Shown: one piece after another, positions 46,511-54,586 of the stretch
Position numbering within the stretch: position 1 is the first letter of the stretch
Layout: each line of letters opens with the position of its first letter
Position numbers and translations under genes: made by a program
The notes under the pieces: model-generated
Seen by the model: the letters and a program-made list of their open reading frames with translations, nothing else
What the model was told of the DNA's origin: nothing
The model's database searches: none
NCBI GenBank assembly: GCA_020852275.1
Contig: JADZBE010000007.1
Span: 62,001 to 126,000, forward strand
DNA: 64,000 nucleotides
Source: Phycisphaerales bacterium
GTDB taxonomy: Bacteria > Planctomycetota > Phycisphaerae > UBA1845
Direction: 5' to 3'

Positions 46511-47007
46511 ATCTCGCACGGCGTAAGATCGAACTGAGCACGTGGCTGGCGGCCGTCGCGACGACGATCGTGTGCGTTTTTCCCACAGGCGGGCGCCCCG
46601 TTTCGCGCGAAGACCTGCTATTTGGGCTTTTCGTCGTGGCGCCCTATCTCATCATCCCGATCGCGATATCGCTGATCTATTTTCGTCCGGCTCAGCTTCG
46701 GCCACCATTTCGCCAGGCAGCTGTATTGGCGATCGTAACTTGCGGTTTTTCGGTGTTGGCATACGTTGAAGCCGCGTTCTTCCCGACATCCTCGACAGCC
46801 GGGCTTATCTTCCTATTCATGCCGATATGGATGCTGCTGGGCTCACTCGTGCTTGTTCCACTGCTGCTGGGTCGACCCAGCCCGGAAAAGGTGCGCGGAA
46901 ACTGCCAGACCTGCGGCTATGACTTGACTGGCAATGTCTCCGGGAAGTGTCCGGAATGCGGGGAAGTCGCAGGAGGACGCCAGACACGGTCGGATCATGT
47001 CGCCTAA
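46507..47007 (+). CDS. Four-helix membrane protein with zinc-ribbon tail
   Basis: The 166-aa product starts at ATG 46507, overlapping the preceding stop. Four hydrophobic segments are readable (about residues 10-25, 38-60, 70-90 and 98-122). The cytoplasmic tail has a full zinc ribbon: CQTCGYDLTGNVSGKCPECG. It belongs to a set of small planctomycete membrane proteins that share this tail but differ in their membrane part. No function is known to me. It overlaps the next gene by 11 bases. Confidence 0.75.
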   Translation: MNLARRKIELSTWLAAVATTIVCVFPTGGRPVSREDLLFGLFVVAPYLIIPIAISLIYFRPAQLRPPFRQAAVLAIVTCGFSVLAYVEAAFFPTSSTAGLIFLFMPIWMLLGSLVLVPLLLGRPSPEKVRGNCQTCGYDLTGNVSGKCPECGEVAGGRQTRSDHVA

Positions 47008-47749
47008 TCTGGAATCCGATCCTGCTGCTGAAGCGCCGCCTCGGCGACTCCGCCTCGCACGTTGGGTCGGCGGGAGATTTGCGGCGACATGCCTCCTGAT
47101 TGCGGTCCTCGGCGTTACACTCGCGATCGTTTCACGCCATCATCCATTCAGTCGCGGTATTGCCATCGGCCCACAATGGATCGAGGTGTCCGTCTTCCAC
47201 GGGCTTCTCGAGCTCCGTTGGGCAGACTTGGGCGGCACGGGCATTGAGGACGTGTTGGCGGGTTCGCGGCGCGAGTGGCGCTTCATGCGCGAAATACTCA
47301 GCATGGGGGAGTGGCTCTCTTCCTACGTGCCGCGCGATCCGAAAACTCGGCCACACTTCTCGAACGCCTCTATGGACACGCGCAACCACAGCGACATCGG
47401 CGCATGGATTCACGATGTGGAAACAACCGTAGTCGTGAAGTCGTGGGATACGGAAGCGTGGAAACCATCGCCCGGCGCTAACGTGACGGTCACCCCTTGG
47501 CTGCTCCACAGCAGAACGGTCTACAGCGCCACGGTCGAACTTCTGATGATCGGAATCCCGCTCCGGTTGACCGCTTCATGCCTCTTCGTGCTGTGCGCCG
47601 TTCACGCTGCCATCAAAGTTCGCCGGCGCCAGCTCCGCAAGCGCAGCGGAACCTGTATGAAGTGCGGCTACAACCTCACCGGCAACGTCTCCGGCGTGTG
47701 TCCGGAGTGCGGCACGGCGTGTGGCGGAACGAGTGGTTCCAGGACATAG
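46997..47749 (+). CDS. Two-helix membrane protein with zinc-ribbon tail
   Basis: This 250-aa protein starts at ATG 46997 (MSPNLESDPAAE), inside the end of the previous gene. Helix one (FAATCLLIAVLGVTLAIVS) and helix two (IPLRLTASCLFVLCAVHAAI) flank an extracytoplasmic domain of about 150 residues that I do not recognise. The tail is an intact zinc ribbon, CMKCGYNLTGNVSGVCPECG. The nucleotides of this tail are identical to those of the gene ending at 46510 over 45 bases (47673-47717 and 46452-46496), far more than expected for otherwise unlike genes. Confidence 0.75.
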   Translation: MSPNLESDPAAEAPPRRLRLARWVGGRFAATCLLIAVLGVTLAIVSRHHPFSRGIAIGPQWIEVSVFHGLLELRWADLGGTGIEDVLAGSRREWRFMREILSMGEWLSSYVPRDPKTRPHFSNASMDTRNHSDIGAWIHDVETTVVVKSWDTEAWKPSPGANVTVTPWLLHSRTVYSATVELLMIGIPLRLTASCLFVLCAVHAAIKVRRRQLRKRSGTCMKCGYNLTGNVSGVCPECGTACGGTSGSRT

Positions 47750-48483
47750 TCCAATCACCCCAAAGGGGCTTAGGAAACGGACAGGACGTTGCATTCGCCC
47801 TGAAGGGGCAGCCTAGCGCCAGCCCAGGGCAACGCCCTGGGTGTCAATGCGGCGGCACCGAAAAGCCCTGAAAGGGCGGTCTAGCATGACGTGGAGTTGG
47901 GTCGCCCTTTCAGGGCTCAATGTGTTCAATGGGCGTCCTTTCCCCAGGGCGTTGCCCTGGGCTGGGGCTAATGCGCCCCGTCGGGGCTTGGGAAGCGCCC
48001 CGGTTCCAATCCCGTCGGTCCGAAACCCATTCGCCCCGAAGAGGGTTTGGAAGCAGACAGGACGTTGAATTCGCCCCGAATGGGTTTAGTGGGCGGCCAG
48101 AACGTGGAATTCGCCCCAAAGGGGCAACCTAGCACCAGCCCAGGGCAACGCCCTGGGTGAACGAAGCGGCGGTCGTGGGCAGCCCTGAAAGGGCGACCTA
48201 GCGTTAGCCCAGGGCAACGCCCTGGGTGTCAAGGCGGCGGCACACGAAAGCCCTGAAAGGGCGGCCTAACCCTAGCCCAGGGCAACGCCCTGGGTGAACG
48301 GAGCGGCGGTCGTGGGCAGCCCTGAAAGGGCGACCTAGCGTTAGCCCAGGGCAACGCCCCGGGTGTCAAGGCGGCGGCACCGGCAAGCCCTGAAAGGGCG
48401 ATCTAGCATGGCGTTGAGCTGGAGCGCCCTTTCAGGGCTTTGAAGACGGGTTGGGTCGATGACCCAAGGCGTTGCCCTGGGCT
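47750..48483. repeat. Array of two alternating stem-loop motifs
   Basis: Two palindromes recur: GCCCTGAAAGGGC and CCCAGGGCAACGCCCTGGG. The second begins at about 47823, 48139, 48208, 48276 and 48345 in one direction and at about 47943 and 48467 in the other. Within 48137-48410 they form four units of 68-69 bp, alternating two spacer types, so the larger period is about 137 bp. Outer parts carry GCCCCAAAGGGGC-type variants. No transposase or RAYT gene is adjacent. No reading frame here is credible. Confidence 0.92.
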
Positions 48484-48525
48484 ACCGCTGAAGCGCCCCG
48501 TTGGGGCTTGGGAACCGTCCTGGTC

Positions 48526-48615
48526 CCAATCCGGTCGGCCCCAATCCCGTCGATCCGAATCCCGTCGATCCGAATCCCGTCGGTCCGAATCCCGTCGGTG
48601 CCAATCCGGTCGGTC
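48526..48615. repeat. Six tandem 15-bp units
   Basis: Six consecutive 15-bp units of the form CGAATCCCGTCGGTC start at 48526, 48541, 48556, 48571, 48586 and 48601. One related unit is at 48006-48020 in the neighbouring array. Because 15 is a multiple of three, all frames stay open and give simple five-residue repeats, which should not be taken as coding. Confidence 0.92.
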
Positions 48616-48619
48616 CCAA

Positions 48620-48832
48620 GCACGCCGATCTCAGGCACATCGATCGCAGGCATCTCAGGCGCAAACACAACGATCGCGATCACGTCGGTTGCGGTCTGGG
48701 TGGTCGCGGTCACGTTCCAGATTCTCGGGGCATGTGTTGCTATTTTCATGTCGCACCTGCGGCTACGACCTCACGGGCAACGTCTCCGGCGTGTGTTTGG
48801 AATGTGGTCAACCGACGCCAACGGGGTCGTGA
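48620..48832 (+). pseudogene. Frameshifted remnant of a zinc-ribbon-tail membrane gene
   Basis: One frame encodes a hydrophobic helix (SVAVWVVAVTFQILGACVAI, about 48679-48738). A different frame, starting within a few bases, encodes the tail CRTCGYDLTGNVSGVCLECG (about 48753-48812) with its stop at 48830-48832. The intact relatives nearby have exactly this order, helix then zinc ribbon, so a frameshift near 48745 is the simplest reading. No start with a ribosome site is visible, and the 5' side is tandem repeat. Confidence 0.65.
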
Positions 48833-49423
48833 CCGCTAGCCCAGGGTTGGACGCCGTGGGCGGCCTGCCCCGAGGTGGGAGGGCACATTCCTCCACGCCA
48901 ACCGCAACGGTGTTGCGGCGGGTTTGAGGGAATGTCCGGGCCGGTGCGGATCGATGGACGAACCGGTTGCGTGCATCATCGACGCCGCGATCGACCAGAA
49001 ACAGGGACGATGATCCGTCCGTCATCGAGCAGCGCGCGCGAGACCAGGATGCCGTATGATAAATGCCATGATTGTGGCACTGCAGCGACGAGCGAAGCCG
49101 CAACCGTCTCAGGATAGGGTTACAGTCGACGCCGCATTCCCAGGGTAGTCGCTGCGCGGCAACCATGGGCTATCGGTCGCAACGCCGTTGGCGCTGTTTT
49201 GGGCCGCATCCATCGCGGGCCGAAGCGTCGCCCGCGCTGGCGTGATCTGCGTCAGATGTGCACCACGACGCCGTCGGCGATTCCCTGTGCCGCGTCGGCC
49301 GTGTGCCACGACGCCGTCGGTGATTCCCTTCGCTGCGTCAGCCGTGTGTCATGACGCCGTCGGCGATTTCCTGTGCCGCATCGGCCGTCGGCCACAGCGC
49401 CGTTCGCGTTCCCTTGGACTGGG
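48833..49423. repeat. Gene-free stretch with 43-bp tandem repeats
   Basis: Three 43-bp units start at 49265, 49308 and 49351, with a partial one to about 49414; the core is ACGCCGTCGGCGATTCCCTG. A degenerate unit may lie near 49180. No gene is convincing, and 48833-49170 shows nothing else. Confidence 0.8.
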
Positions 49424-49876
49424 TCAGTCCTTTGACCCGATGTCCTGCGTGAACACCAGCTCGACCAGGTCGTTTTCCTCGTTCTCGTGATGCTGGACGT
49501 AGTGCAGCGTGTCGATCACGCGGTTGCACCAGTCCCGCGCCAGGAGCAGATCATCCGCCTTCATCTGATCGATGCGCCCGTGCAGATCGTGAAGCAGGAT
49601 TTCGATCTCGCGGTGTTCATGCCGCAGGCGCGTCAAGCGCGGCTCCAGCCCGGCGCGATGATGCGCCGGATTGACGAGGTATCCGTCGTGTTCCTCGAAG
49701 GCCATGTGGTGGAGCAAATGCGCGCGAAAACGCTCAAACTCGTCGCGCACCTCGCCGACCCACCGTTTCACGTCGCCCCGAGGCGCCACGGCCACCTTGC
49801 CGTGCAGCCGGTCCGCGAGTTCCTGCACGATGCGATGCTCGTTGAGGACCCGTTCGCTCTCTTGGGTGATGGTCAT
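49424..49876 (-). CDS. Hemerythrin-like (HHE) protein
   Basis: The 150-aa protein starts at ATG 49876, eight bases after AAGGAG. Metal-ligand residues typical of the HHE cation-binding fold are spaced over four helices: NEHRIVQEL, LLHHMAFEEHDGYL, LRHEHREIEILL and HYVQHHENEENDLV. It should bind a di-iron centre and act in O2, NO or iron handling. It stands alone, divergent from the malic enzyme gene. Confidence 0.9.
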   Translation of the reverse strand: MTITQESERVLNEHRIVQELADRLHGKVAVAPRGDVKRWVGEVRDEFERFRAHLLHHMAFEEHDGYLVNPAHHRAGLEPRLTRLRHEHREIEILLHDLHGRIDQMKADDLLLARDWCNRVIDTLHYVQHHENEENDLVELVFTQDIGSKD

Positions 49877-50304
49877 GGCGGTTTCTCCTTAACGGCGACC
49901 CGGCAACTTGTCCCCGCTTGCGGCGACGGGATGTCTCGGACGACAGGCAGGCGCATTTCTGCTGCTGATTCCGCGCGTCAAGTCGCATACTGCCGGTGCT
50001 TTCGGCGGCCCGCCCCAGCCGCGTCGATTCGGTCTGGGGAGCCGTTCCCCGCTGGCACCGTGCGCCCAGACCGCGGGCCTGCCCTCAGTGGACCGATACC
50101 TGCATATCACATGCCATGCGGTTGGAGTCCGTGCGCAGACGCGCATTGAAGCGGCCTGTCGCCTGATCCGCTTGCCCGGGTTGAGGGTTGGCATCGAAAT
50201 TGCTCGCCTGTCCGTCCGAGAAGCGCACAAGTCGCAACAGCAGCCGCGGTCTGGTGGGGGGTCGGATGGACTCGCCCGACGCCGCGGCGATGGGGAGGTG
50301 CAGC
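49877..50304. other. Divergent intergenic region, no recognised feature
   Basis: This region lies between hemerythrin (minus) and malic enzyme (plus) and should contain both promoters. Apart from GGGGAGG at 50292-50298, the ribosome site of the malic enzyme, nothing is recognised. Confidence 0.5.
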
Positions 50305-52005
50305 ATGATCATGCCTTACGATCTCGATCGGGAAGAAGCCGCCCTGCGGGGAGAAGCGGTTCTTCGTCATCCCATTCTCAACAAGGACAACGCGTTCACG
50401 AAAGACGAGCGGCAGGAACTGGGGCTGGAGGGGCTGCTCCCGCCGAACATCCTGACGATCGAGCAGCAGGTGGCGCTCGAGTTAGAGAAGCTGCGCGCCA
50501 AGAAGGACGATCTCGAAAAATACATCGGGCTTTCAGCGCTGCTCGACCGCAACGAGACCCTGTTCTACCGCGTGCTGGTCCAGAACCTTCCGGAGTTGAT
50601 GCCGATCGCCTACACGCCGACGGTCGGCCGCGCCTGCCAGCTTTACAGCCACATCTGTCGGCGCCCGCGCGGGCTGTGGATTACGCCGGGGGACATCGAG
50701 CGCATCCCCGAGCTGCTGCGCAACACCGGTCGCCGCGACATCCGCCTCATCGTCGTCACGGACAACGAGCGCATCCTGGGACTCGGCGATCAGGGCGTGG
50801 GCGGCATGGGCATTCCCGTCGGCAAGATCGCGCTGTACTGCGCGGCCGCGGGAATCCACCCGTCGCAATGCCTGCCCATCAGCCTAGACGTCGGGACGAA
50901 CAACTCGGACCTCCTGAACGATCCATACTACTTCGGCGTGCGCGAGCGGCGCCTGCGCGGGCAGGCGTATGAAGACTTCGTCGAAGCGTTCGTTCAGGCC
51001 GTCGTCGATGTCTTCCCCAAGGCGCTGCTCCAGTGGGAGGACTTTCACAAGGAGACCGCGTTCCTGCTGCTGGACCGCTATCGCAAGCGCCTGGCGTGCT
51101 TCAACGACGACATTCAGGGCACGGCGGCGGTGGCGCTGGGCGGCATCCTCGGCTTCCTGCGGCTGACGCGCGAGCGGCTTGAGGATCAGCGCATTCTCTT
51201 CATCGGCTCCGGCGCCGCGGGCGTGGGCATCGCCCGGCTCATTCGCGCGGCCATGCAGGAGAACGGCGCGACCGAGGACGCCGTGCGCAGAGCGCTGGTC
51301 TTTGTGGATACGCACGGACTGCTGCACGAAAACCGCGAAATCCGCGAGGAATACAAGAAGTTCTTCGCCATGAAGCGCGACGTGCTGGAGCACTACTCCC
51401 TCACGCCGCACGACTTCACCGATCGCGTGGCGCTGATCCGCCAGGTCCGGCCGACCATCATGATCGGTACGACTGCCACCGCCGGCGAGTTCACCGAGCC
51501 GATGATCCGCGAGATGGCCCGCCACGTGGAGCGGCCGCTCATCATGCCCTTCAGCAACCCGACCGCGAAGTCGGAGTGCACGCCCGCCGAGGCGATTCGC
51601 TGGACGGATGGCCGCGCCATCGTCGCCACCGGAAGCCCGTTCCCGCCGGTGCAACACCTGGGGCGGATGCACACCATCGGGCAGGGCAACAACGTGTTTA
51701 TCTTTCCGGGCGTGGGGCTGGGCTGCATCGTCTCCGAGGCGCATGAGGTGACCGACGCCATGTTCCTCGTGGCCGCGCGAACGCTGGCGACTTGCATCAA
51801 GCCGGAGCGCCTCGATTCGGGTGCGATCTACCCGGACCCCAGTGATCTGCGGGAGGTCAGCGCCAAGATCGCGGGCGCCGTGGTTCGGCAGGCGCAGCTC
51901 GAACGGCGCGGTCGGCGCCTGCGCGATGATCAGATTGAGAAGGCCGTAGCCGAGGCGATGTGGTTCCCGAATTACGCGGCGCATCCGAGCATGGCAGGCG
52001 ACTGA
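50305..52005 (+). CDS. NAD-dependent malic enzyme (large type)
   Basis: This 566-aa protein starts at ATG 50305, six bases after GGGGAGG. It shows the long-form malic enzyme motifs: [21 protein letters not shown] (catalytic Tyr), [48 protein letters not shown] (metal Asp residues) and the Rossmann [14 protein letters not shown]. It converts malate to pyruvate with CO2 and reduced cofactor in the cytoplasm. Size and motifs match the tetrameric eukaryote/E. coli SfcA-type family rather than MaeB fusions. Cofactor preference cannot be settled by eye. Confidence 0.93.
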   Translation: MIMPYDLDREEAALRGEAVLRHPILNKDNAFTKDERQELGLEGLLPPNILTIEQQVALELEKLRAKKDDLEKYIGLSALLDRNETLFYRVLVQNLPELMPIAYTPTVGRACQLYSHICRRPRGLWITPGDIERIPELLRNTGRRDIRLIVVTDNERILGLGDQGVGGMGIPVGKIALYCAAAGIHPSQCLPISLDVGTNNSDLLNDPYYFGVRERRLRGQAYEDFVEAFVQAVVDVFPKALLQWEDFHKETAFLLLDRYRKRLACFNDDIQGTAAVALGGILGFLRLTRERLEDQRILFIGSGAAGVGIARLIRAAMQENGATEDAVRRALVFVDTHGLLHENREIREEYKKFFAMKRDVLEHYSLTPHDFTDRVALIRQVRPTIMIGTTATAGEFTEPMIREMARHVERPLIMPFSNPTAKSECTPAEAIRWTDGRAIVATGSPFPPVQHLGRMHTIGQGNNVFIFPGVGLGCIVSEAHEVTDAMFLVAARTLATCIKPERLDSGAIYPDPSDLREVSAKIAGAVVRQAQLERRGRRLRDDQIEKAVAEAMWFPNYAAHPSMAGD

Positions 52006-52061
52006 CCCTTGGGCGCTGTAAAGCGATGCGGTGCAATTGGGTGAAGCAATGCCGTGCAACC

Positions 52062-52152
52062 GGGTGGAACGATCTGGCGTATTCGCCAGGCCGTGGCGGA
52101 GGCGCGCAAGCTCGTCCTGATGCATGACGGGTCCACTGCTGCGGACCCGCGC
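52062..52152. repeat. GGTCTGGCGTACTCGCCAGG dispersed repeat, copy B
   Basis: GATCTGGCGTATTCGCCAGG (about 52071-52090) and GGGTCCACTGCTGCGGACCC (about 52129-52148) reproduce both halves of the copy at 16240-16338 in the same order with similar spacing. The remaining part of 52006-52300 shows nothing else. Confidence 0.82.
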
Positions 52153-52300
52153 CGGCCGGAACTTACCGGGTTTCAAGTCACGCCGGCAGCAGCGCAACTC
52201 CTGCAATGCTGATGCCTTGCCATGTAAGGTCCCGCCACCGTGTGACTCACCACGCCCGGCAGCGATAGGCTTGCCGTCCGCGCTGCGGTACAATCCCCAC

Positions 52301-52666
52301 ATGGTCGAGTTCGTCAGTGAAGCCATCCAGCCGGCGGGGGGGGCGTTTGAGACGTCCTGCCTCTCACAGGGCGAGCCTGGCCTGCCGCAGGCATTTGAAT
52401 GGCGCGGGACCTTCGCCGCCATCGTGGCCGTCATGGAGCGATGGAGACACTGTACGCGCGAGGGCGCGTGGGCGCAGGGACATTTGTACCTTCGCCGGCA
52501 CTATTTCCGCACGCGCATGGACGACGGCTCGGCGTGGACGGTGTATTGCCTGCGCCAAGGTCCGCGCAACCGGAAGCATGGTTCGCGCTGGTTTCTTGAG
52601 ACCATAGATCACGGCGATAACGCGTTGCCCGCGGCAACCTCATGCGACTCCTCGGCCTCATCCTGA
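52301..52666 (+). CDS. DUF6504-like protein
   Basis: The 121-aa product starts at ATG 52301 (MVEFVSEAIQPAGGAFETSC). FEWRGTFAAIVAVMERWRHC, then RRHYFRTRMDDGSAWTVYCL and RWFLETID fit the small beta-rich DUF6504 pattern of an FxWRG strand, a Trp-rich middle and a WxLE end. The function is unknown in the family. The last 25 bases overlap the next gene, and the C-terminal residues (ATSCDSSASS) look unconstrained. Confidence 0.6.
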   Translation: MVEFVSEAIQPAGGAFETSCLSQGEPGLPQAFEWRGTFAAIVAVMERWRHCTREGAWAQGHLYLRRHYFRTRMDDGSAWTVYCLRQGPRNRKHGSRWFLETIDHGDNALPAATSCDSSASS

Positions 52667-52908
52667 TGGCCATCGGTGCCTCGCCGCTGGCGTGGACGGT
52701 TTCCGGCGTGATCAGCGCCTACAGCTCTCTGCGCGATGCTTCACTGGACCTCGCCTCTACGGAAGGGGCGGAGCGCGTCCTGCAGATGGAAGTCGCGAAG
52801 ACCCTGAAATACCTGCCTTACGGGCTGCCCCTGATTGCGCTGGGGCTGGCGCTCTATGTCGCCGGGTGGAGGCGCCGCCGTCGCGCCATCATCCGAAAAC
52901 AAGCCTGA
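52642..52908 (+). CDS. Small two-helix membrane protein
   Basis: This 88-aa product has two hydrophobic helices (MRLLGLILMAIGASPLAWTV and LPYGLPLIALGLALYVAGW), a short polar loop, and an Arg-rich cytoplasmic end (RRRRRAIIRKQA). It overlaps the preceding gene by 25 bases. No strong ribosome site is seen, so coupled translation is likely. The family is not recognised. Confidence 0.6.
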   Translation: MRLLGLILMAIGASPLAWTVSGVISAYSSLRDASLDLASTEGAERVLQMEVAKTLKYLPYGLPLIALGLALYVAGWRRRRRAIIRKQA

Positions 52909-53009
52909 TTGCCGCAGTCGTCCGGTAACGGCTTGCCCCGGCCTGTCTTGTATTCGACCGTCTGGTGGAGCCTTGGCGTTCGCCGCGCAGGCTCCGCCGG
53001 AGAGCCTCC

Positions 53010-53603
53010 TTGAAGCGCGTGTCGGGCATCGCACTGCTGCTGGCAACCGCCGGATGCGCCACCCTTTCGTCTCCGTCGACGCAGCGGCTCGGCGGCGCCG
53101 CAGGCAGCCTTGCCGAGTCACGCGAAGGCCGGGCGGCTGCATTCCTGCTCGAAGCCCGATACGGAGGCATCCACGAGGATTCAGCGGCGACGCTGCGGCT
53201 GGAGGAGATCGCCGCCCGACTCATGCGCGCTTGCCCGCAACTGCCGCAAGAATGGCGGTGCCACTTGCTTGACACCTCCGCGCGAAACGCATTTTCGCTC
53301 CCGGGGCGCGTGTATCTCACAAGAGCACTTTATGAGGATCTGGAGAATTCCGACCTCCTGGCGGCCGCACTGGCGCATGAGCTGGCCCATCTTGCTCATG
53401 AGGACAGCCTCAAGCCGCCATGCGCATCGGACAGCGAAGCGCTGGAGCGGGAAATGTCCGCCGACGCGGCCGCGGCGCGCATCCTGCGGAACAGCGGCTT
53501 TGATGAAGCGGCCATGCGGGGGCTGATCCTGCTGGTGGGTCGTGAGCAGCCGGACGACTGGGTGCGGCGGCGCGTGCAGCGCCTCGACACGGCCGTGCCA
53601 TGA
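53010..53603 (+). CDS. M48-type metallopeptidase lipoprotein
   Basis: Starting at TTG 53010 (LKRVSGIALLLATAGC) gives a 197-aa lipoprotein with lipobox ATAGC; a GTG at 52965 is the alternative. The zinc site ALAHELAHLAHED (HExxH) and the downstream EREMSADAAAARIL (third ligand Glu with following Asp) define a minimal M48/gluzincin domain. SLPGRVYLTRALYEDL is the usual strand before the helix. No TPR extension is present, unlike BepA. The probable role is outer-membrane or envelope proteolysis. Confidence 0.8.
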   Translation: MKRVSGIALLLATAGCATLSSPSTQRLGGAAGSLAESREGRAAAFLLEARYGGIHEDSAATLRLEEIAARLMRACPQLPQEWRCHLLDTSARNAFSLPGRVYLTRALYEDLENSDLLAAALAHELAHLAHEDSLKPPCASDSEALEREMSADAAAARILRNSGFDEAAMRGLILLVGREQPDDWVRRRVQRLDTAVP

Positions 53604-53639
53604 GCAGACTAAATGAGGCCTGCAGCCCAACCGTCGCAT

Positions 53640-54527
53640 TCACACATCGCACAACCCGGTTGCCTGGCGAAGTGAGGTCATCGGATCCCGCCTTGGGATG
53701 AACTCCTGCGCCAAATATCCGGTGAAGCCGGCCTCGACGATCGCGCGGCAGATGGCGGGGTACTGCAGTTCCTGCGTCTCATCAATTTCGTTTCGCCCGG
53801 GCACGCCGCCGGTGTGAAAGTGAGCAATGTGCGGCAGATGGTCCAGCACCGTGCGAATCACGTCGCCCTCCATGATTTGCATGTGATAAATGTCGTACAG
53901 GAGCTTAAAGCGCGGCGATGAAACGCCCTGCACAACCTCGACTCCCCAAGCCGTGTGATCGCACTGGTAATCCTTGTGGTCCACTTTGCTGTTGAGCAGT
54001 TCCATGACGACGGTGACGCCGAGTTGCTCGGCGAGCGGCGCAATGCGTTTGAGGCCGGCAACGCAGTTCTTGATGCCCTCGCGGTCGTCCAGCCCTTCCC
54101 GGTTTCCGGAAAACACGATCATGTTCGCAAGGCCGGCCTGTTTGATAAGCGGCAAGAGTCGCTCGGACTCCTTCACGAATTCATCATGATGCGCAGCGCG
54201 GTTCCAGCCGCGGGCAATCGAGGTCGGGCCGTTGGCGACGGCGCACGTGAGGCCGTACTTTTCAGGAATGGACCATTCGCTCTCGCCCAGAAGTTCCACC
54301 GACTTTAATCCCATCGCGGCTGCATTCTTGCAAAGGTCGTCCACCGACATCTTGCCATAGCACCAGCGGCAGACCGACTGCTTCAGCCGTCCCTTCAGCG
54401 ATTCCCCTGCGGGCGCGCCGGACGTCGCCTGCGCTGCGACGCGAAGCGTGCCGCCGCCCAAGGCTGCCGCCCCCAGTGCCGCCGTCGTCTTCAGCACAAA
54501 CCTTCGATCCACCGGTTGTGACGTCAT
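53640..54527 (-). CDS. Hydroxypyruvate isomerase-like TIM-barrel protein, exported
   Basis: This 295-aa protein starts at ATG 54527 (MTSQPVDRRFVLKTTAALGA), whose DRRFVLK resembles a Tat signal, ten bases after GGAGG. The barrel resembles hydroxypyruvate isomerase (Hyi): WCYGKMSVDDLCKNAAAMGL, KSVELLGESEW, and the likely catalytic Glu residues in VVMELLNSKVDH and LAQEFIPRRDP. Metal ligands fit the xylose-isomerase-like superfamily. Export of such an enzyme is common in planctomycetes. It is the last gene of the sialate/sugar operon, 59 bp after the esterase gene. Confidence 0.85.
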   Translation of the reverse strand: MTSQPVDRRFVLKTTAALGAAALGGGTLRVAAQATSGAPAGESLKGRLKQSVCRWCYGKMSVDDLCKNAAAMGLKSVELLGESEWSIPEKYGLTCAVANGPTSIARGWNRAAHHDEFVKESERLLPLIKQAGLANMIVFSGNREGLDDREGIKNCVAGLKRIAPLAEQLGVTVVMELLNSKVDHKDYQCDHTAWGVEVVQGVSSPRFKLLYDIYHMQIMEGDVIRTVLDHLPHIAHFHTGGVPGRNEIDETQELQYPAICRAIVEAGFTGYLAQEFIPRRDPMTSLRQATGLCDV

Positions 54528-54586
54528 TCTCAGTGCCTCCGCTCAACTCAACAAAATGGCCGCATTGGCCGCCTGCGCCGACTCAA

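Noticed and set aside
48440-48832. Plus-strand frame encoding a Ser/Arg-rich repeat protein with a zinc-ribbon end
   Set aside because: The Ser/Arg part is only a translation of 15-bp tandem repeats and earlier hairpin repeats; only the tail is a genuine gene remnant.
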